Shown here piece after piece: positions 1-7,865 of a stretch of DNA of 64,000 nt. The DNA is taken from contig NZ_STGE01000049.1 of assembly GCF_005222675.1 (NCBI RefSeq), positions 102,482 through 166,481 on the forward strand, in the 5' to 3' direction. This DNA is from Mycolicibacterium sp. CR10. GTDB lineage: Bacteria; Actinomycetota; Actinomycetes; Mycobacteriales; Mycobacteriaceae. The notes below the pieces were generated by a model. That model was not told the origin of the DNA and did no database searches. It was given only the letters and a program-made list of their open reading frames with translations. A program made the position numbers and the translations under genes. Within the stretch, counting starts at the first letter, position 1; each line of letters starts with the position of its first letter.

Positions 1-113
1 GCGGTACCCGCGTTGCCCGGCGCCACGGAGAGCGCGTCGACCTCCGGGTCTCGGCGCAGCGCAAGCAGCAGCGCGTGTTCGCGGGCTCCGGATCCGACCA
101 CCAGGACGTGCAC
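1..113 (-). CDS. purD: Phosphoribosylamine-glycine ligase PurD, N-terminal fragment (runs off the window)
   Basis: The reverse strand from a GTG at 113 reads MHVLVVGSGAREHALLLALR and continues to an APGNAGT motif before the window edge. This is the characteristic PurD N-terminus, with a GSGAREHAL dinucleotide-fold-like loop. PurD ligates glycine to phosphoribosylamine in cytosolic de novo purine synthesis. Only about 37 codons are present, so the ATP-grasp catalytic part lies outside. In M. tuberculosis, as I recall it, purD (Rv0772) follows a carboxymuconolactone decarboxylase gene directly. Here a P450, a TetR gene and an unknown gene lie in between. Confidence 0.9.
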   Translation of the reverse strand, partial: MHVLVVGSGAREHALLLALRRDPEVDALSVAPGNAGT

Positions 114-160
114 AGATGCCCACCTTAATGGCATCGGGCACGCACGGGCCCGACAGTCGG

Positions 161-188
161 CCATACACTTTGATCGTGCCGTGTATGG
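161..188. promoter_or_regulatory. Inverted repeat upstream of the P450 gene, candidate operator
   Basis: CCATACAC (161-168) and GTGTATGG (181-188) are perfect 8-bp inverted arms separated by 12 bases. They end 40 bases before the P450 start, in the divergent purD/P450 intergenic region (114-228). Size and place fit an operator, perhaps for the TetR gene that follows the P450. The assignment to a regulator is inference. Confidence 0.45.
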
Positions 189-228
189 TCTAGTGAAAGT
201 GCTGTTCGTCACATGGAGGGGTATCGAC

Positions 229-1512
229 ATGACCGCTACGCACAACGAGCTCCCGAGCTGCCCCTTCCTGCCCCCGGGCTCCAACTCCCCCCGAGTCGCT
301 TCGCTCCTGCCCCCGGGGTATGACTTCACCGACCCGGACGTCCTGCTCAAGGGCATTCCCGTCACCGAGTTCGCCGAACTGCGCAAGACCGCGCCGGTGT
401 GGTGGAACGCGCAGGACGAGTCGATCTTCGATGACGGCGGCTACTGGGTGATCAGCAGGCACGCGGACATCAAGGCGATCTCGCGCGACAGCGCGCTGTG
501 GTCCACGAACCGCAAAGGGGCGGTGATGCGGCTGCCCGATGGCGTCACCGCCGAGCAACTCGACCTGACCAAGGCCCTGCTGATCAACCACGACGCACCC
601 GAGCACACCCGACTGCGCAAGATCGTGTCGCGGCTGTTCACTCCCCGATCGATCGCGACGCTGGAGCAGAAGCTGGCTGTCGCCGCCCGCGACATCGTGC
701 GCACCGCCGCCGAGAAGGACTCCGGCAACTTCGTCGACGACGTCGCGATGAGCCTGCCGCTGCAGGCCATCGCCGATCTCATCGGGGTGCCGGAGGCGGA
801 TCGCGAGAAGCTGTTTCACTGGACCAACTCGATCATGAACACCGACGACCCCGACTTCGACTCCGATCCGACGACGGCCAATGCGGAGCTGATGGGGTAC
901 GCGTACACCATGGCCGAGGAGCGCCGCCGCTGCCCGGCCGACGACATCGTCACCCGACTCATCCAGGCAGACCTGGACGGCGAGGCCATGGGCGACGTCG
1001 AGTTCGCGTTCTTCGTCATCCTGCTCGCGGTGGCCGGCAACGAGACCACCCGCAATGCGATGACCCACGGCATGAACGCGTTCTTCGACAACCCCGGGCA
1101 GTGGGAGCTGTTCACGCGCGAGCGTCCCGACACCGCGGTCGAGGAGATCATCCGCTGGGCCACGCCCGTGCATTGTTTCCAGCGCACCGCCCTGCGCGAC
1201 GTCGAGATCGGCGGCGCGACGGTCGCCGAGGGCCAGCGCGTCGGGCTGTTCTACAGTTCCGCGAACTTCGACGAAGACGTCTTCGACCGGCCCTTCGAGT
1301 TCGACATCCAGCGAAACCCCAACCCCCACCTGGCATTCGGTGGCAACGGCGCGCACTTCTGCATCGGCGCCAACCTGGCGCGCATGGAGATCAAGTTGAT
1401 CTTCAACGAGCTCGCCGACCAGGTCCCCGACATCTCCAAGCTGGCCGAGCCGCAGCGGCTGCGGTCGGGCTGGATCAACGGCGTCAAGGATCTGCAGGTC
1501 GCCTACCGGTAG
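229..1512 (+). CDS. Cytochrome P450, CYP125/CYP124/CYP142-like
   Basis: A 427-residue soluble bacterial P450 monooxygenase. It shows the I-helix motif AGNETTR, the ExxR motif in EEIIRW and the heme-binding loop FGGNGAHFCIGANLAR, with the proximal thiolate at about Cys378. The N-terminal LPPGYDFTDPDVL and the ERLRSGW-like C-terminal segment resemble CYP125-type steroid/alkyl omega-hydroxylases as I remember them. Sterol or branched-lipid oxidation is therefore plausible, but the substrate is not shown. The reading frame is open upstream to 13, but I chose the ATG at 229 because ATGGAGGGG supplies a ribosome binding site just before it and the protein then has normal family length. A TetR gene follows after 30 bases, probably co-transcribed. 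Electron partners are not adjacent. Confidence 0.88.
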   Translation: MTATHNELPSCPFLPPGSNSPRVASLLPPGYDFTDPDVLLKGIPVTEFAELRKTAPVWWNAQDESIFDDGGYWVISRHADIKAISRDSALWSTNRKGAVMRLPDGVTAEQLDLTKALLINHDAPEHTRLRKIVSRLFTPRSIATLEQKLAVAARDIVRTAAEKDSGNFVDDVAMSLPLQAIADLIGVPEADREKLFHWTNSIMNTDDPDFDSDPTTANAELMGYAYTMAEERRRCPADDIVTRLIQADLDGEAMGDVEFAFFVILLAVAGNETTRNAMTHGMNAFFDNPGQWELFTRERPDTAVEEIIRWATPVHCFQRTALRDVEIGGATVAEGQRVGLFYSSANFDEDVFDRPFEFDIQRNPNPHLAFGGNGAHFCIGANLARMEIKLIFNELADQVPDISKLAEPQRLRSGWINGVKDLQVAYR

Positions 1513-1542
1513 CCGACGCGCGGGGTGGCCTAAGGTTCCCTC

Positions 1543-2130
1543 GTGCGCACCCATGGTTGGTCAGGAGCCAAGCCTGCCTCGAACGAGGAGGCGATCGCCA
1601 GGATCCTCGACGCCGCGGGCAAGGCGATCGAGGACCACGGAGCCGACTTCAGCATCTCCGATGTAGCGCGCACCGTGGGCGTCACCCGCCAGACCGTGTA
1701 CCGCTACTTCTCCAGCACCGAGGCGCTCCTGGTCGCCGGTGCGGTGCACGCCGTGGACGGCTTCCTCGACCGGATGACCGCACACATGGCCGGGGTGCAT
1801 GAGCCGGCCAAGGCGGTCACCGAAGCTGTGGCGACCGCGCTCGAATGGCTGCCGCGGGAGAAGTACATCGGGCTGCTGATGGTGCCCGGCGGCGCGACGC
1901 ACGTCGAATCTGTCACCTCCGACATCGCCCTGCGGTTCGGCCGGGACATGGTGGAGCGCCTCGACGTCGATTGGGCGGCAGCAGGTTACGGCCACTCGGA
2001 TCTCGACGAACTGGCCGAGCATCTGCTGCGGATCATCCAGTCATTCGTCATCGACCCCGGCCGACCGCCGCGGCGCGGTGACGAGTTACGCGCCTACCTG
2101 AGCCGGTGGGTGGGCAGCGCGCTGTCCTGA
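1543..2130 (+). CDS. TetR/AcrR-family transcriptional regulator
   Basis: A 195-residue regulator starting at GTG 1543. The N-terminal helix-turn-helix is clear (about residues 18-62: EEAIARILDAAGKAIEDHG, then ISDVARTVGVTRQTVYRYF, the typical recognition-helix signature). The C-terminal ligand-binding half is divergent, as usual in the family. It lies 30 bases downstream of the P450, so the two are probably one unit and the protein may autoregulate through the inverted repeat at 161-188. Effector unknown. It converges on the unknown gene at 2312-3538 across a tandem-repeat spacer. Confidence 0.85.
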   Translation: MRTHGWSGAKPASNEEAIARILDAAGKAIEDHGADFSISDVARTVGVTRQTVYRYFSSTEALLVAGAVHAVDGFLDRMTAHMAGVHEPAKAVTEAVATALEWLPREKYIGLLMVPGGATHVESVTSDIALRFGRDMVERLDVDWAAAGYGHSDLDELAEHLLRIIQSFVIDPGRPPRRGDELRAYLSRWVGSALS

Positions 2131-2140
2131 GCTGGCGCCG

Positions 2141-2240
2141 CCGAGCCTCAGGCAGCGCCGCCGAGCCTCAGGCAGCGCCGCTGAGCCTCAGGCAGCGCCG
2201 CCGAGCCTCAGGCAGCGCCGCCGAGCCTCAGGCAGCGCCG
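2141..2240. repeat. Five-copy 20-bp tandem repeat (VNTR-like)
   Basis: Five head-to-tail copies of ccgagcctcaggcagcgccg lie at 2141, 2161, 2181, 2201 and 2221. Only the third differs (ctg for ccg at its start). The array fills most of the 181-base gap between two convergent genes. It resembles mycobacterial MIRU/VNTR loci and, being G+C-rich with partial self-complementarity (ggc/gcc), could act as a transcription block, but no clean stem was identified. Confidence 0.9.
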
Positions 2241-2311
2241 AAAGTACGCTTTCTGACGTAGAACCGCCGAAATCCGTCACAAACCGTACGCTCGGCGAGC
2301 TAGCGACTGGC

Positions 2312-3538
2312 TCACACCACGGTGAGCGGCAACGACTTCCGGTCCTCGAACACCCACGACGCGCCGCCGCTGAACTCGGTCACCGCGACCTCGGACAGCT
2401 TCTTGGCTGCGGTGTCGGTCTCGATCACCCTTACGGTCCAATCCGACTCGGTGCCGGAGACCTCGGCGCGCAGGTGGGGATCGACCGCCTGCACGATCGC
2501 CTGCAGCGGCAGGTCCGCGGCCGGTGAGACCAGGGTGATCCAGGAGTCGTCCTCGTACGCGGGTGAGCGCCGCACGTGCACGAATTCGGGGTCGACATCG
2601 GCGTACACGTAGGCGGCCGGGTTCAGCAGCGGATGCAGTTCGAGTACCCGCAGCGCGCCCTTGATGTCGGTGGACAGCTTCAGCGCCTTGTGAATTCGTT
2701 CCGCCGCCACCCCCGCGATACCGATCAGCTGCTTGGTGCGAACCGACTGCGCGAGCGCCACATCATCTTTGGCGCGTGCCTCCACCGCGATCGTGAACGA
2801 CTTGACCAGCAGATGCATCTGCAGGCACACCTCGTCCGCGATCCGGACCAGCGCCGAATGCGAGAAGGCGCCGAAGTCGACATCGGCCAGCAGCGGTCCC
2901 GAATAGTCCGCCATGCCTTCGTCGTTCGGATCGATCGTGTCGAGCTCGCATGCGTGCGCATGTGTCGCCGCGACGATGTCCATCGCGGGGATGAATGGCA
3001 CCTCCGGGTAGGACTCGTCGATGATCACCGTCCACCGGCAGTGCGGGTGCTGGTCGGACGGCGTCCTCGGCGGCCGGTGGATCGGCCGAACCTGAGCCTT
3101 GCGGTTGGTGGCCAGAGCCGTCGCGTCGAAGGTGGGATCTTCGATGTCGTGACACATGCCTTTGACGTAGTCCTCGCCCATCGGCTCGACGTCGAGCAGC
3201 GCGCCGCAGTGATCGAGGTGGAACTCTCCGTGCCACCTGTCGTGCACCGTGTAACGGAAGTCCATGAACTGCGGCGGGGCACCGATGTCGAGTTGCAGGC
3301 CCTTGAAGAGGGTGAAGATGTCGATGCCCTCGTACTTGAGCGCCTTCTGCATCCGCTTGGTGTAGAGCGGGCTGGACGCCGCCCACTCCTCGATGGCGAT
3401 CTGCAGCATCTCGTCGCGACCCCAGGCGCTGATGCAATGCGCCATTCCGGACCGGTCGATGAGCTGCCCGATCAACAGCAACTCGGGAACCAGCGTGGCG
3501 AGCTCCTCGCGCGACAGCGCGGCGTACCTACTTCTCAT
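2312..3538 (-). CDS. Conserved-looking protein of unknown function, 408 aa
   Basis: I do not recognise the family with certainty. The protein is 408 residues, soluble, with no signal peptide or clear membrane segment. It has an N-terminal helical part (about 1-110), then a Cys/His-rich stretch around residues 95-140 (FHLDHCGALLDVEPMG and MCHDIEDP), which could be a metal or substrate site, and a C-terminal alpha/beta part. The ATG at 3538 lies inside the 3' end of the upstream carboxymuconolactone-decarboxylase-like gene (11-base overlap), so the two are translationally coupled. It is probably the last gene of the leftward dehydrogenase operon that starts at 7071. A role in the same catabolic route is inference from position. 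Confidence 0.7.
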   Translation of the reverse strand: MRSRYAALSREELATLVPELLLIGQLIDRSGMAHCISAWGRDEMLQIAIEEWAASSPLYTKRMQKALKYEGIDIFTLFKGLQLDIGAPPQFMDFRYTVHDRWHGEFHLDHCGALLDVEPMGEDYVKGMCHDIEDPTFDATALATNRKAQVRPIHRPPRTPSDQHPHCRWTVIIDESYPEVPFIPAMDIVAATHAHACELDTIDPNDEGMADYSGPLLADVDFGAFSHSALVRIADEVCLQMHLLVKSFTIAVEARAKDDVALAQSVRTKQLIGIAGVAAERIHKALKLSTDIKGALRVLELHPLLNPAAYVYADVDPEFVHVRRSPAYEDDSWITLVSPAADLPLQAIVQAVDPHLRAEVSGTESDWTVRVIETDTAAKKLSEVAVTEFSGGASWVFEDRKSLPLTVV

Positions 3539-3968
3539 CGAGCTTGCTTCCCGAGTGCATCTTCAACGCCGCGTTGACGTTCCCCTTTTTATCCTCAGCG
3601 GCCCCACGTTCGGCCGCCTTCTTGCGTTGGCCCGCGACCTTGGTGACCACCCCGTCGAATTTGGACCCCAGCGGAAACCCGAGATAGTGCGTCAGGAAGA
3701 TCGCCATCTCCTTGAGTTCGTCGACGGTGAACTCTTCGTTGCTCAGCGCCGCGTTGACCTGAATCTCCGCCAGCTCCGAGATCCCCAGCGCGGTGACGCA
3801 CGTCAGGGTCATCATCCGCTTGTCCCGCATCGAGAGCCCGGGCCTGGTCCAGATCGTGCCGAACAGATGGTCAGCTGTCAGGGCGAAGTAGTCGCCGGGC
3901 ATGTCCGTCATCTCCCACCCGTAGACCTCGTTCATCTTCTCGAGACCCTTGCGGCGCAACTCGTCCAT
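3528..3968 (-). CDS. Carboxymuconolactone decarboxylase (CMD) family protein
   Basis: A 146-residue protein with the CMD/AhpD-like helical fold: GLSMRDKRMMTLTCVTALG, then ELAEIQVNAALSNE and FLTHYLGFPLG. It lacks the CxxC pair of AhpD-type peroxidase members and keeps only the single Cys in TLTCVTALG. It therefore fits the gamma-carboxymuconolactone decarboxylase branch rather than the redox branch. It corresponds by order to Rv0771 of M. tuberculosis (next to purD there). It follows the 3-hydroxyisobutyrate-dehydrogenase-like gene by 4 bases and overlaps the following gene by 11 bases, so it is part of one operon. Substrate unknown. Confidence 0.85.
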   Translation of the reverse strand: MDELRRKGLEKMNEVYGWEMTDMPGDYFALTADHLFGTIWTRPGLSMRDKRMMTLTCVTALGISELAEIQVNAALSNEEFTVDELKEMAIFLTHYLGFPLGSKFDGVVTKVAGQRKKAAERGAAEDKKGNVNAALKMHSGSKLDEK

Positions 3969-3972
3969 GCGG

Positions 3973-4833
3973 CTAGCCCTTCGTCGTCGAAGTCGTGTGC
4001 GGCACGCCGAGTCCGGCGGCCAGGTCGCGCAACGCTATCTCGGCCAGCGGCAGCTCCACGCCCGTCGCCTCGCCGAGCCCGAGTGCCAGCTTCAGGTCCT
4101 TTTCGGCCAATCCGCGGGTGTGGACGAACATGTCGTACACAAAGTGGTCGGGCTGCAATGGTGCGGTGTCGTCGCGGACCATGATCGCGCCGGGCCCGCC
4201 ACTCTGGGCGTCGCTGTGCCGCACCACCCGCCCCAGCTTCTGCAGGTCGATACCCGCGGCCTCCGCCAACTTCTGCGCCTCGCAGGCGGCGGCGAACCCG
4301 ATGAAGGTCAACATGTTGCGGGCCAGCTTCATCCGGGTTCCCGCTCCCGGCTCGCCGGCACGGACCACCATCGAGGCCCACTTCTTGAACACCGGCTTGA
4401 CCAGGGCATAGGCCTCTTCGTCGGCGCCGACCATAACAGCCAGCTCACCTTTGTCGGCTGCTCCGGCGCCACCGCTGACGGGAGCATCGACGATGTGAAT
4501 CCCTTTGGGGCGCAGCTGCTCCGCCAGCTCGCCCGCCGTGCCGGGCTCGATCGTGGAGTGAATGGCGATGACGGTGCCGGGGCCGGCGTGCGCGGCGAGT
4601 TCGCCGACCACGTCGCGCACCTGCGCATCGGTGAGCACGGTGACGCTGATGACGTCGGCTTCAGCAACATCGGCGACGCTGTCCGCCAACGTGGCTCCCA
4701 GCTCCGCCAGCGGGGTCATCGCCTCGGTTCGAACGTCGAACACGACCAGCCCGCCGGGCCAATCGACGAGCCGCTTGGCCATCGGCAAGCCTTGGTTGCC
4801 GAGCCCGATGTAGCCGAGCTTCAACTCGCTCAT
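3973..4833 (-). CDS. NAD(P)-dependent beta-hydroxyacid dehydrogenase (3-hydroxyisobutyrate dehydrogenase family)
   Basis: The 286-residue protein starts at ATG 4833, which shares ATGA with the stop of the upstream SDR. The frame is open further upstream, but the real N-terminus is MSELKLGYIGLGNQGLPMAK with the dinucleotide-binding GLGNQG. The family substrate-binding motif appears as DAPVSGGAGAADKGELAVMV, and the catalytic Lys lies in TRMKLARNML. Such enzymes oxidise beta-hydroxy acids to semialdehydes or keto acids in the cytosol. By order it matches Rv0770. With the neighbouring SDR, aldehyde dehydrogenase and CMD it looks like a stepwise oxidation pathway; the natural substrate is not evident. 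Confidence 0.87.
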   Translation of the reverse strand: MSELKLGYIGLGNQGLPMAKRLVDWPGGLVVFDVRTEAMTPLAELGATLADSVADVAEADVISVTVLTDAQVRDVVGELAAHAGPGTVIAIHSTIEPGTAGELAEQLRPKGIHIVDAPVSGGAGAADKGELAVMVGADEEAYALVKPVFKKWASMVVRAGEPGAGTRMKLARNMLTFIGFAAACEAQKLAEAAGIDLQKLGRVVRHSDAQSGGPGAIMVRDDTAPLQPDHFVYDMFVHTRGLAEKDLKLALGLGEATGVELPLAEIALRDLAAGLGVPHTTSTTKG

Positions 4834-5591
4834 CGGATGATCTGTCCGCCGTCGACGTTGAAGATCTGCCCGGTCACCCACTTGGCCTGATCCGACAGCA
4901 GGAACAGGCACATCCCGGTCAGGTCGTCTACCTCGCCCATGCGCGACAACGGAATTCCCTTGACGATGTCGGCGACCATCTCCTGCGGGGTGGTGGTCCG
5001 GTTGGCCTCGGTGTCGATGGGCCCGGGTGCGATCGCGTTGACCCGGATGTTCTGGCCGCCGAGCTCGGTGGCCAGCTGCTGGGTCAGGCCGTTGATGCCG
5101 ACCTTGGCGAGCCCGTAGAAGTTCGAGTACAACCACGCCGCGGTTGAGGACTGGTTGACGATCGCGCCGCCTCCGCGCTTGGCCATCTTGCGGTACACCG
5201 CGCGGGTGCACACCAGCGCGCCGTCCATGTTCACGCTCATGAACTTCTTGTAGTAGTCCCAGTCGACGGTGATCAGGAAGTCCAGCTTCATCCCACCGAA
5301 GATCGCGGCGTTATTGACCAGGTAGTCGATGCCGCCGAACTCCGAAAGGGTCTGCGCCGCCATTTCTTTGGCTGAATCAGGGTCGGATACGTCGACGCGC
5401 ACCGCCAGTGCGTTGCCGCCCTCGCCCTTGATCCCGTCGGCGACCTTCTGCGCGCCCTCGGTGTTGATGTCGGCGACAACCACCGCCGCACCCTCACGGG
5501 CGAGCGCCTCGGCGTACGCCTGGCCGATGCCGCCTCCGGCGCCGGTGACGATGGCGACCTTCTCCTTGAACTGATCTCCGTAGAGCCCCAC
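4830..5591 (-). CDS. Short-chain dehydrogenase/reductase (SDR)
   Basis: A 253-residue classical SDR with TGAGGGIGQ cofactor loop, NNAA motif, Ser in NQSSTAAW, YxxxK as YGLAK and the C-terminal NVDGGQ typical of FabG-like enzymes. It overlaps the next gene by ATGA and lies 10 bases after the aldehyde dehydrogenase, so the four genes 7071 to 3528 are one operon. By order it matches Rv0769. It probably oxidises an alcohol or hydroxyacyl intermediate of the same unknown route. SDR classification is certain, substrate unknown. Confidence 0.9.
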   Translation of the reverse strand: MGLYGDQFKEKVAIVTGAGGGIGQAYAEALAREGAAVVVADINTEGAQKVADGIKGEGGNALAVRVDVSDPDSAKEMAAQTLSEFGGIDYLVNNAAIFGGMKLDFLITVDWDYYKKFMSVNMDGALVCTRAVYRKMAKRGGGAIVNQSSTAAWLYSNFYGLAKVGINGLTQQLATELGGQNIRVNAIAPGPIDTEANRTTTPQEMVADIVKGIPLSRMGEVDDLTGMCLFLLSDQAKWVTGQIFNVDGGQIIR

Positions 5592-5601
5592 TCATGTCTC
5601 C

Positions 5602-7071
5602 TTAGTTCGCTGCCGTGGCAATCGCTTTGGTCTCGAGGTATTCCTCGAAACCGGCGAGCCCCATCTCCCGGCCGATGCCGGATTGCTTGTATCCCCCGAA
5701 AGGCATGTCCGCCGAGTACCAGACCCCGCCGTTGATGTTGACGGTGCCGACCCGCATCCGCGCGGCGATACCGGCGGCGCGCTCCTCGTCTGCCGAGAAC
5801 ACCGTCCCGGACAGTCCGTACGGCGAATCGTTGGCGATCCGCACCGCGTCGTCATCACCGTCGTGGGCGATCACCGTGAGCACCGGACCGAAGATCTCCT
5901 CACGCGCGACCTTGGCGTTGTTGTCCAGTCCGGCGATGACGGTCGGCTCGATGAAGAACCCGGCGTCACGATCGGCGGGACTTCCTCCCCCACAAGCGAA
6001 TCGGCCCCCCTCGGCGATTGCCGAGTCGAGGTAACCCTGGATGCGATCACGCTGGCGCGCCGAGATCACCGGCCCGCAGATGGTGCCCGGATCGTTCGGA
6101 TCCCCCGGCTTGAGCCCGGCCATGGTCGCGGCGGCCGCCTCAACGGCCTCGTCGTAACGCTCCCGGGGCACCACCAGTCGTGTGGTGATCGCACATCCCT
6201 GCCCGGCGTGCATCGACGCGGTGAAGGCCGACATCGAGCAGGCGCCTGCGAGGTCCGCGTCATCGAGCACCAGAAACGCCGACTTGCCGCCGAGTTCCAG
6301 GAATACCTTCTTGAGCGTGGCCGCGCCATCGGACATCACGGCCCGGCCGGTGTTCGTCGACCCCGTGAACGACACCATGTCGACGCGCGGGTCCTTCGAC
6401 AGCAGGGCGCCGACGCCATGGTCGCTGGAGGTGACGATGTTGACGACGCCCGCGGGGATGTCGGTGTTCTCGAGGATCAGTTCGCCGAGTATTGCTGCGG
6501 CCCAGGGCGTATCCGGCGCGGGTTTGAGCACCACGGTGTTTCCGGCGGCCAGCGCCGGGCCGATCTTCGCGAGGTTGATCTGGTGGGGGAAGTTCCATGG
6601 CGTGATGGCGCCGACGACGCCGATAGCCTCCCGGACGATCGTGCGCCGGCTCTTCATACCCATGGGCGACGCAATGCCGAGGTCGGTTGTCCACGGGAAC
6701 GATTCCGCGGTGTCCGCACCGAAACTCAGGTCCTCGATCGGGCCCTCGAGCTGCGCCATCGACGTCAGCATCCGTGGCGCGCCGACCTCGGCGATGGTCA
6801 GCTCGCGTAGCTCCTCGACGTGGTCGCGCATGACCTGTTGGAGCTGACGGAGACACCGCACCCGCAGTGCGACGTCGGTGGCCCAGTCGGTCTCGTCGAA
6901 GGCGCGCCGCGCCGCGCCGATCGCGGCATCCATGTCGGCCGCCGACGCGTCGGCGGCGACACCGAGGGTTTCCTCGGTGGCGGGGTTGATCGTGGCAAAC
7001 GTGCCCGAGCTGCCCTCGACGAGCTTTCCGTCGATGAACAGCAGACTCTCGCGATCGGCCAGGATTGCCAT
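5602..7071 (-). CDS. aldA: NAD(P)-dependent aldehyde dehydrogenase
   Basis: A 489-residue ALDH starting at ATG 7071, normal family length. Seen are the catalytic Cys in HAGQGCAITTRLVVP, the general-base Glu in LELGGKSAF, the cofactor motif FTGSTNTGR and the C-terminal FGGYKQSGIGREMG. It oxidises an aldehyde to a carboxylate in the cytosol. Gene order and length match Rv0768, called aldA in H37Rv. It is the first gene of the leftward operon and is divergent from a TetR gene. Two matching inverted repeats in the 175-base gap suggest that both directions are controlled by that TetR protein. Confidence 0.92.
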   Translation of the reverse strand: MAILADRESLLFIDGKLVEGSSGTFATINPATEETLGVAADASAADMDAAIGAARRAFDETDWATDVALRVRCLRQLQQVMRDHVEELRELTIAEVGAPRMLTSMAQLEGPIEDLSFGADTAESFPWTTDLGIASPMGMKSRRTIVREAIGVVGAITPWNFPHQINLAKIGPALAAGNTVVLKPAPDTPWAAAILGELILENTDIPAGVVNIVTSSDHGVGALLSKDPRVDMVSFTGSTNTGRAVMSDGAATLKKVFLELGGKSAFLVLDDADLAGACSMSAFTASMHAGQGCAITTRLVVPRERYDEAVEAAAATMAGLKPGDPNDPGTICGPVISARQRDRIQGYLDSAIAEGGRFACGGGSPADRDAGFFIEPTVIAGLDNNAKVAREEIFGPVLTVIAHDGDDDAVRIANDSPYGLSGTVFSADEERAAGIAARMRVGTVNINGGVWYSADMPFGGYKQSGIGREMGLAGFEEYLETKAIATAAN

Positions 7072-7094
7072 CCGAACTCCCGTTTCTCATTGCT

Positions 7095-7106
7095 GGACAA
7101 CTGTCC
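7095..7106. promoter_or_regulatory. Candidate TetR operator, site 1 (GGACA-N2-TGTCC)
   Basis: GGACA AC TGTCC is a perfect 5+5 inverted repeat 24 bases upstream of the aldehyde dehydrogenase start (7071, minus strand). The same arms and spacing recur at 7240-7253 in front of the divergent TetR gene. Two equal sites flanking a divergent TetR promoter region is the usual arrangement of an autoregulated local repressor. Confidence 0.5.
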
Positions 7107-7239
7107 GAATCCGTTTCGTCGAACCATAGCCTCCGACTGGCGCGCGAGGCAAGGTCGATCCTTGCCCGCGCATCATTAATGGCGTCTGAACAGCGACTTA
7201 TCGGCAGCGCTTGCCTACAGGCGACAGTTTCCGATAACT

Positions 7240-7253
7240 TGGACATGTGTCCA
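7240..7253. promoter_or_regulatory. Candidate TetR operator, site 2, overlapping a leaderless GTG start
   Basis: TGGACA TG TGTCCA is a perfect 6+6 inverted repeat with a 2-base centre; the GTG start (7247) of the TetR gene lies inside it. Just upstream, TAACTT (7235-7240) fits the mycobacterial -10 pattern TANNNT and sits 6 bases before the GTG. Transcription would start at or beside the start codon, giving a leaderless mRNA. A repressor bound here would block initiation directly. Confidence 0.5.
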
Positions 7254-7843
7254 GCGAAGCCGCTGCGGCGATTGTCGATCCGTCGCAGCAACCGCCCAGA
7301 AACCGCCGCCAGGAAGAGACCTTTCGCAAGGTCCTCGCCGCCGGCGTCGAGATGCTGCGCGAGTCTTCCTACGCAGATCTGACGGTAAGGGCGGTCGCCG
7401 CGCGGGCCAAGGTCGCCCCGGCGACCGCATATACCTACTTCTCGTCCAAGAACCATCTGATCGCCGAGGTCTACCTGGACCTCATGCAGCAGGTCGACTA
7501 CTTCACCGATGTCAACGACACCAAGACCGTCCGGGTGGAGAAGACGCTGCGCAGCATGGCACTGATGATCGCCGACGATCCGGAAGTCGCCGCGGCATGC
7601 ACGACGGCGCTGCTGTCGGGCAACGACACCGCCGTGCGCGCGGTGCGGGAGCGGATCGGCGCCGAGATCCATCGCCGCATCCGCGCAGCCGTCGGCCCCG
7701 ACGGGGATCCCCGCACCCTGGCCGCCTTGGAGATGACGTTCTTCGGCGCGCTGGTCAACGCCGGCAGCGGCGCGTTCACCTACCACCAGATCGCCGACCG
7801 CCTGAGCTACGTGGTCGGCCTCATCGTCGGGGAGGACCGATGA
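7247..7843 (+). CDS. TetR-family regulator controlling the P450/dehydrogenase divergon
   Basis: A 198-residue TetR protein with the N-terminal DNA-binding domain at about residues 22-65 (TFRKVLAAGVEMLRE, then VRAVAARAKVAPATAYTYF). By order it is the counterpart of Rv0767c, between aldA and cyp123. I kept the GTG at 7247 because a -10-like TAACTT lies just before it and no ribosome binding site is present, as in leaderless mycobacterial genes. The gene runs rightward into cyp123 with a 22-base gap and is divergent from the aldehyde dehydrogenase operon, so it probably controls both. Its ligand may be a sterol or lipid, but that is inference. Confidence 0.87.
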   Translation: MSSEAAAAIVDPSQQPPRNRRQEETFRKVLAAGVEMLRESSYADLTVRAVAARAKVAPATAYTYFSSKNHLIAEVYLDLMQQVDYFTDVNDTKTVRVEKTLRSMALMIADDPEVAAACTTALLSGNDTAVRAVRERIGAEIHRRIRAAVGPDGDPRTLAALEMTFFGALVNAGSGAFTYHQIADRLSYVVGLIVGEDR

Positions 7844-7865
7844 CCTACCGTGCCGGAGAGAAAAG

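Noticed and set aside
2141..2240. CRISPR array
   Set aside because: Repeats are directly adjacent with no unique spacers; the same holds for the 33-bp units at 19688-19786.
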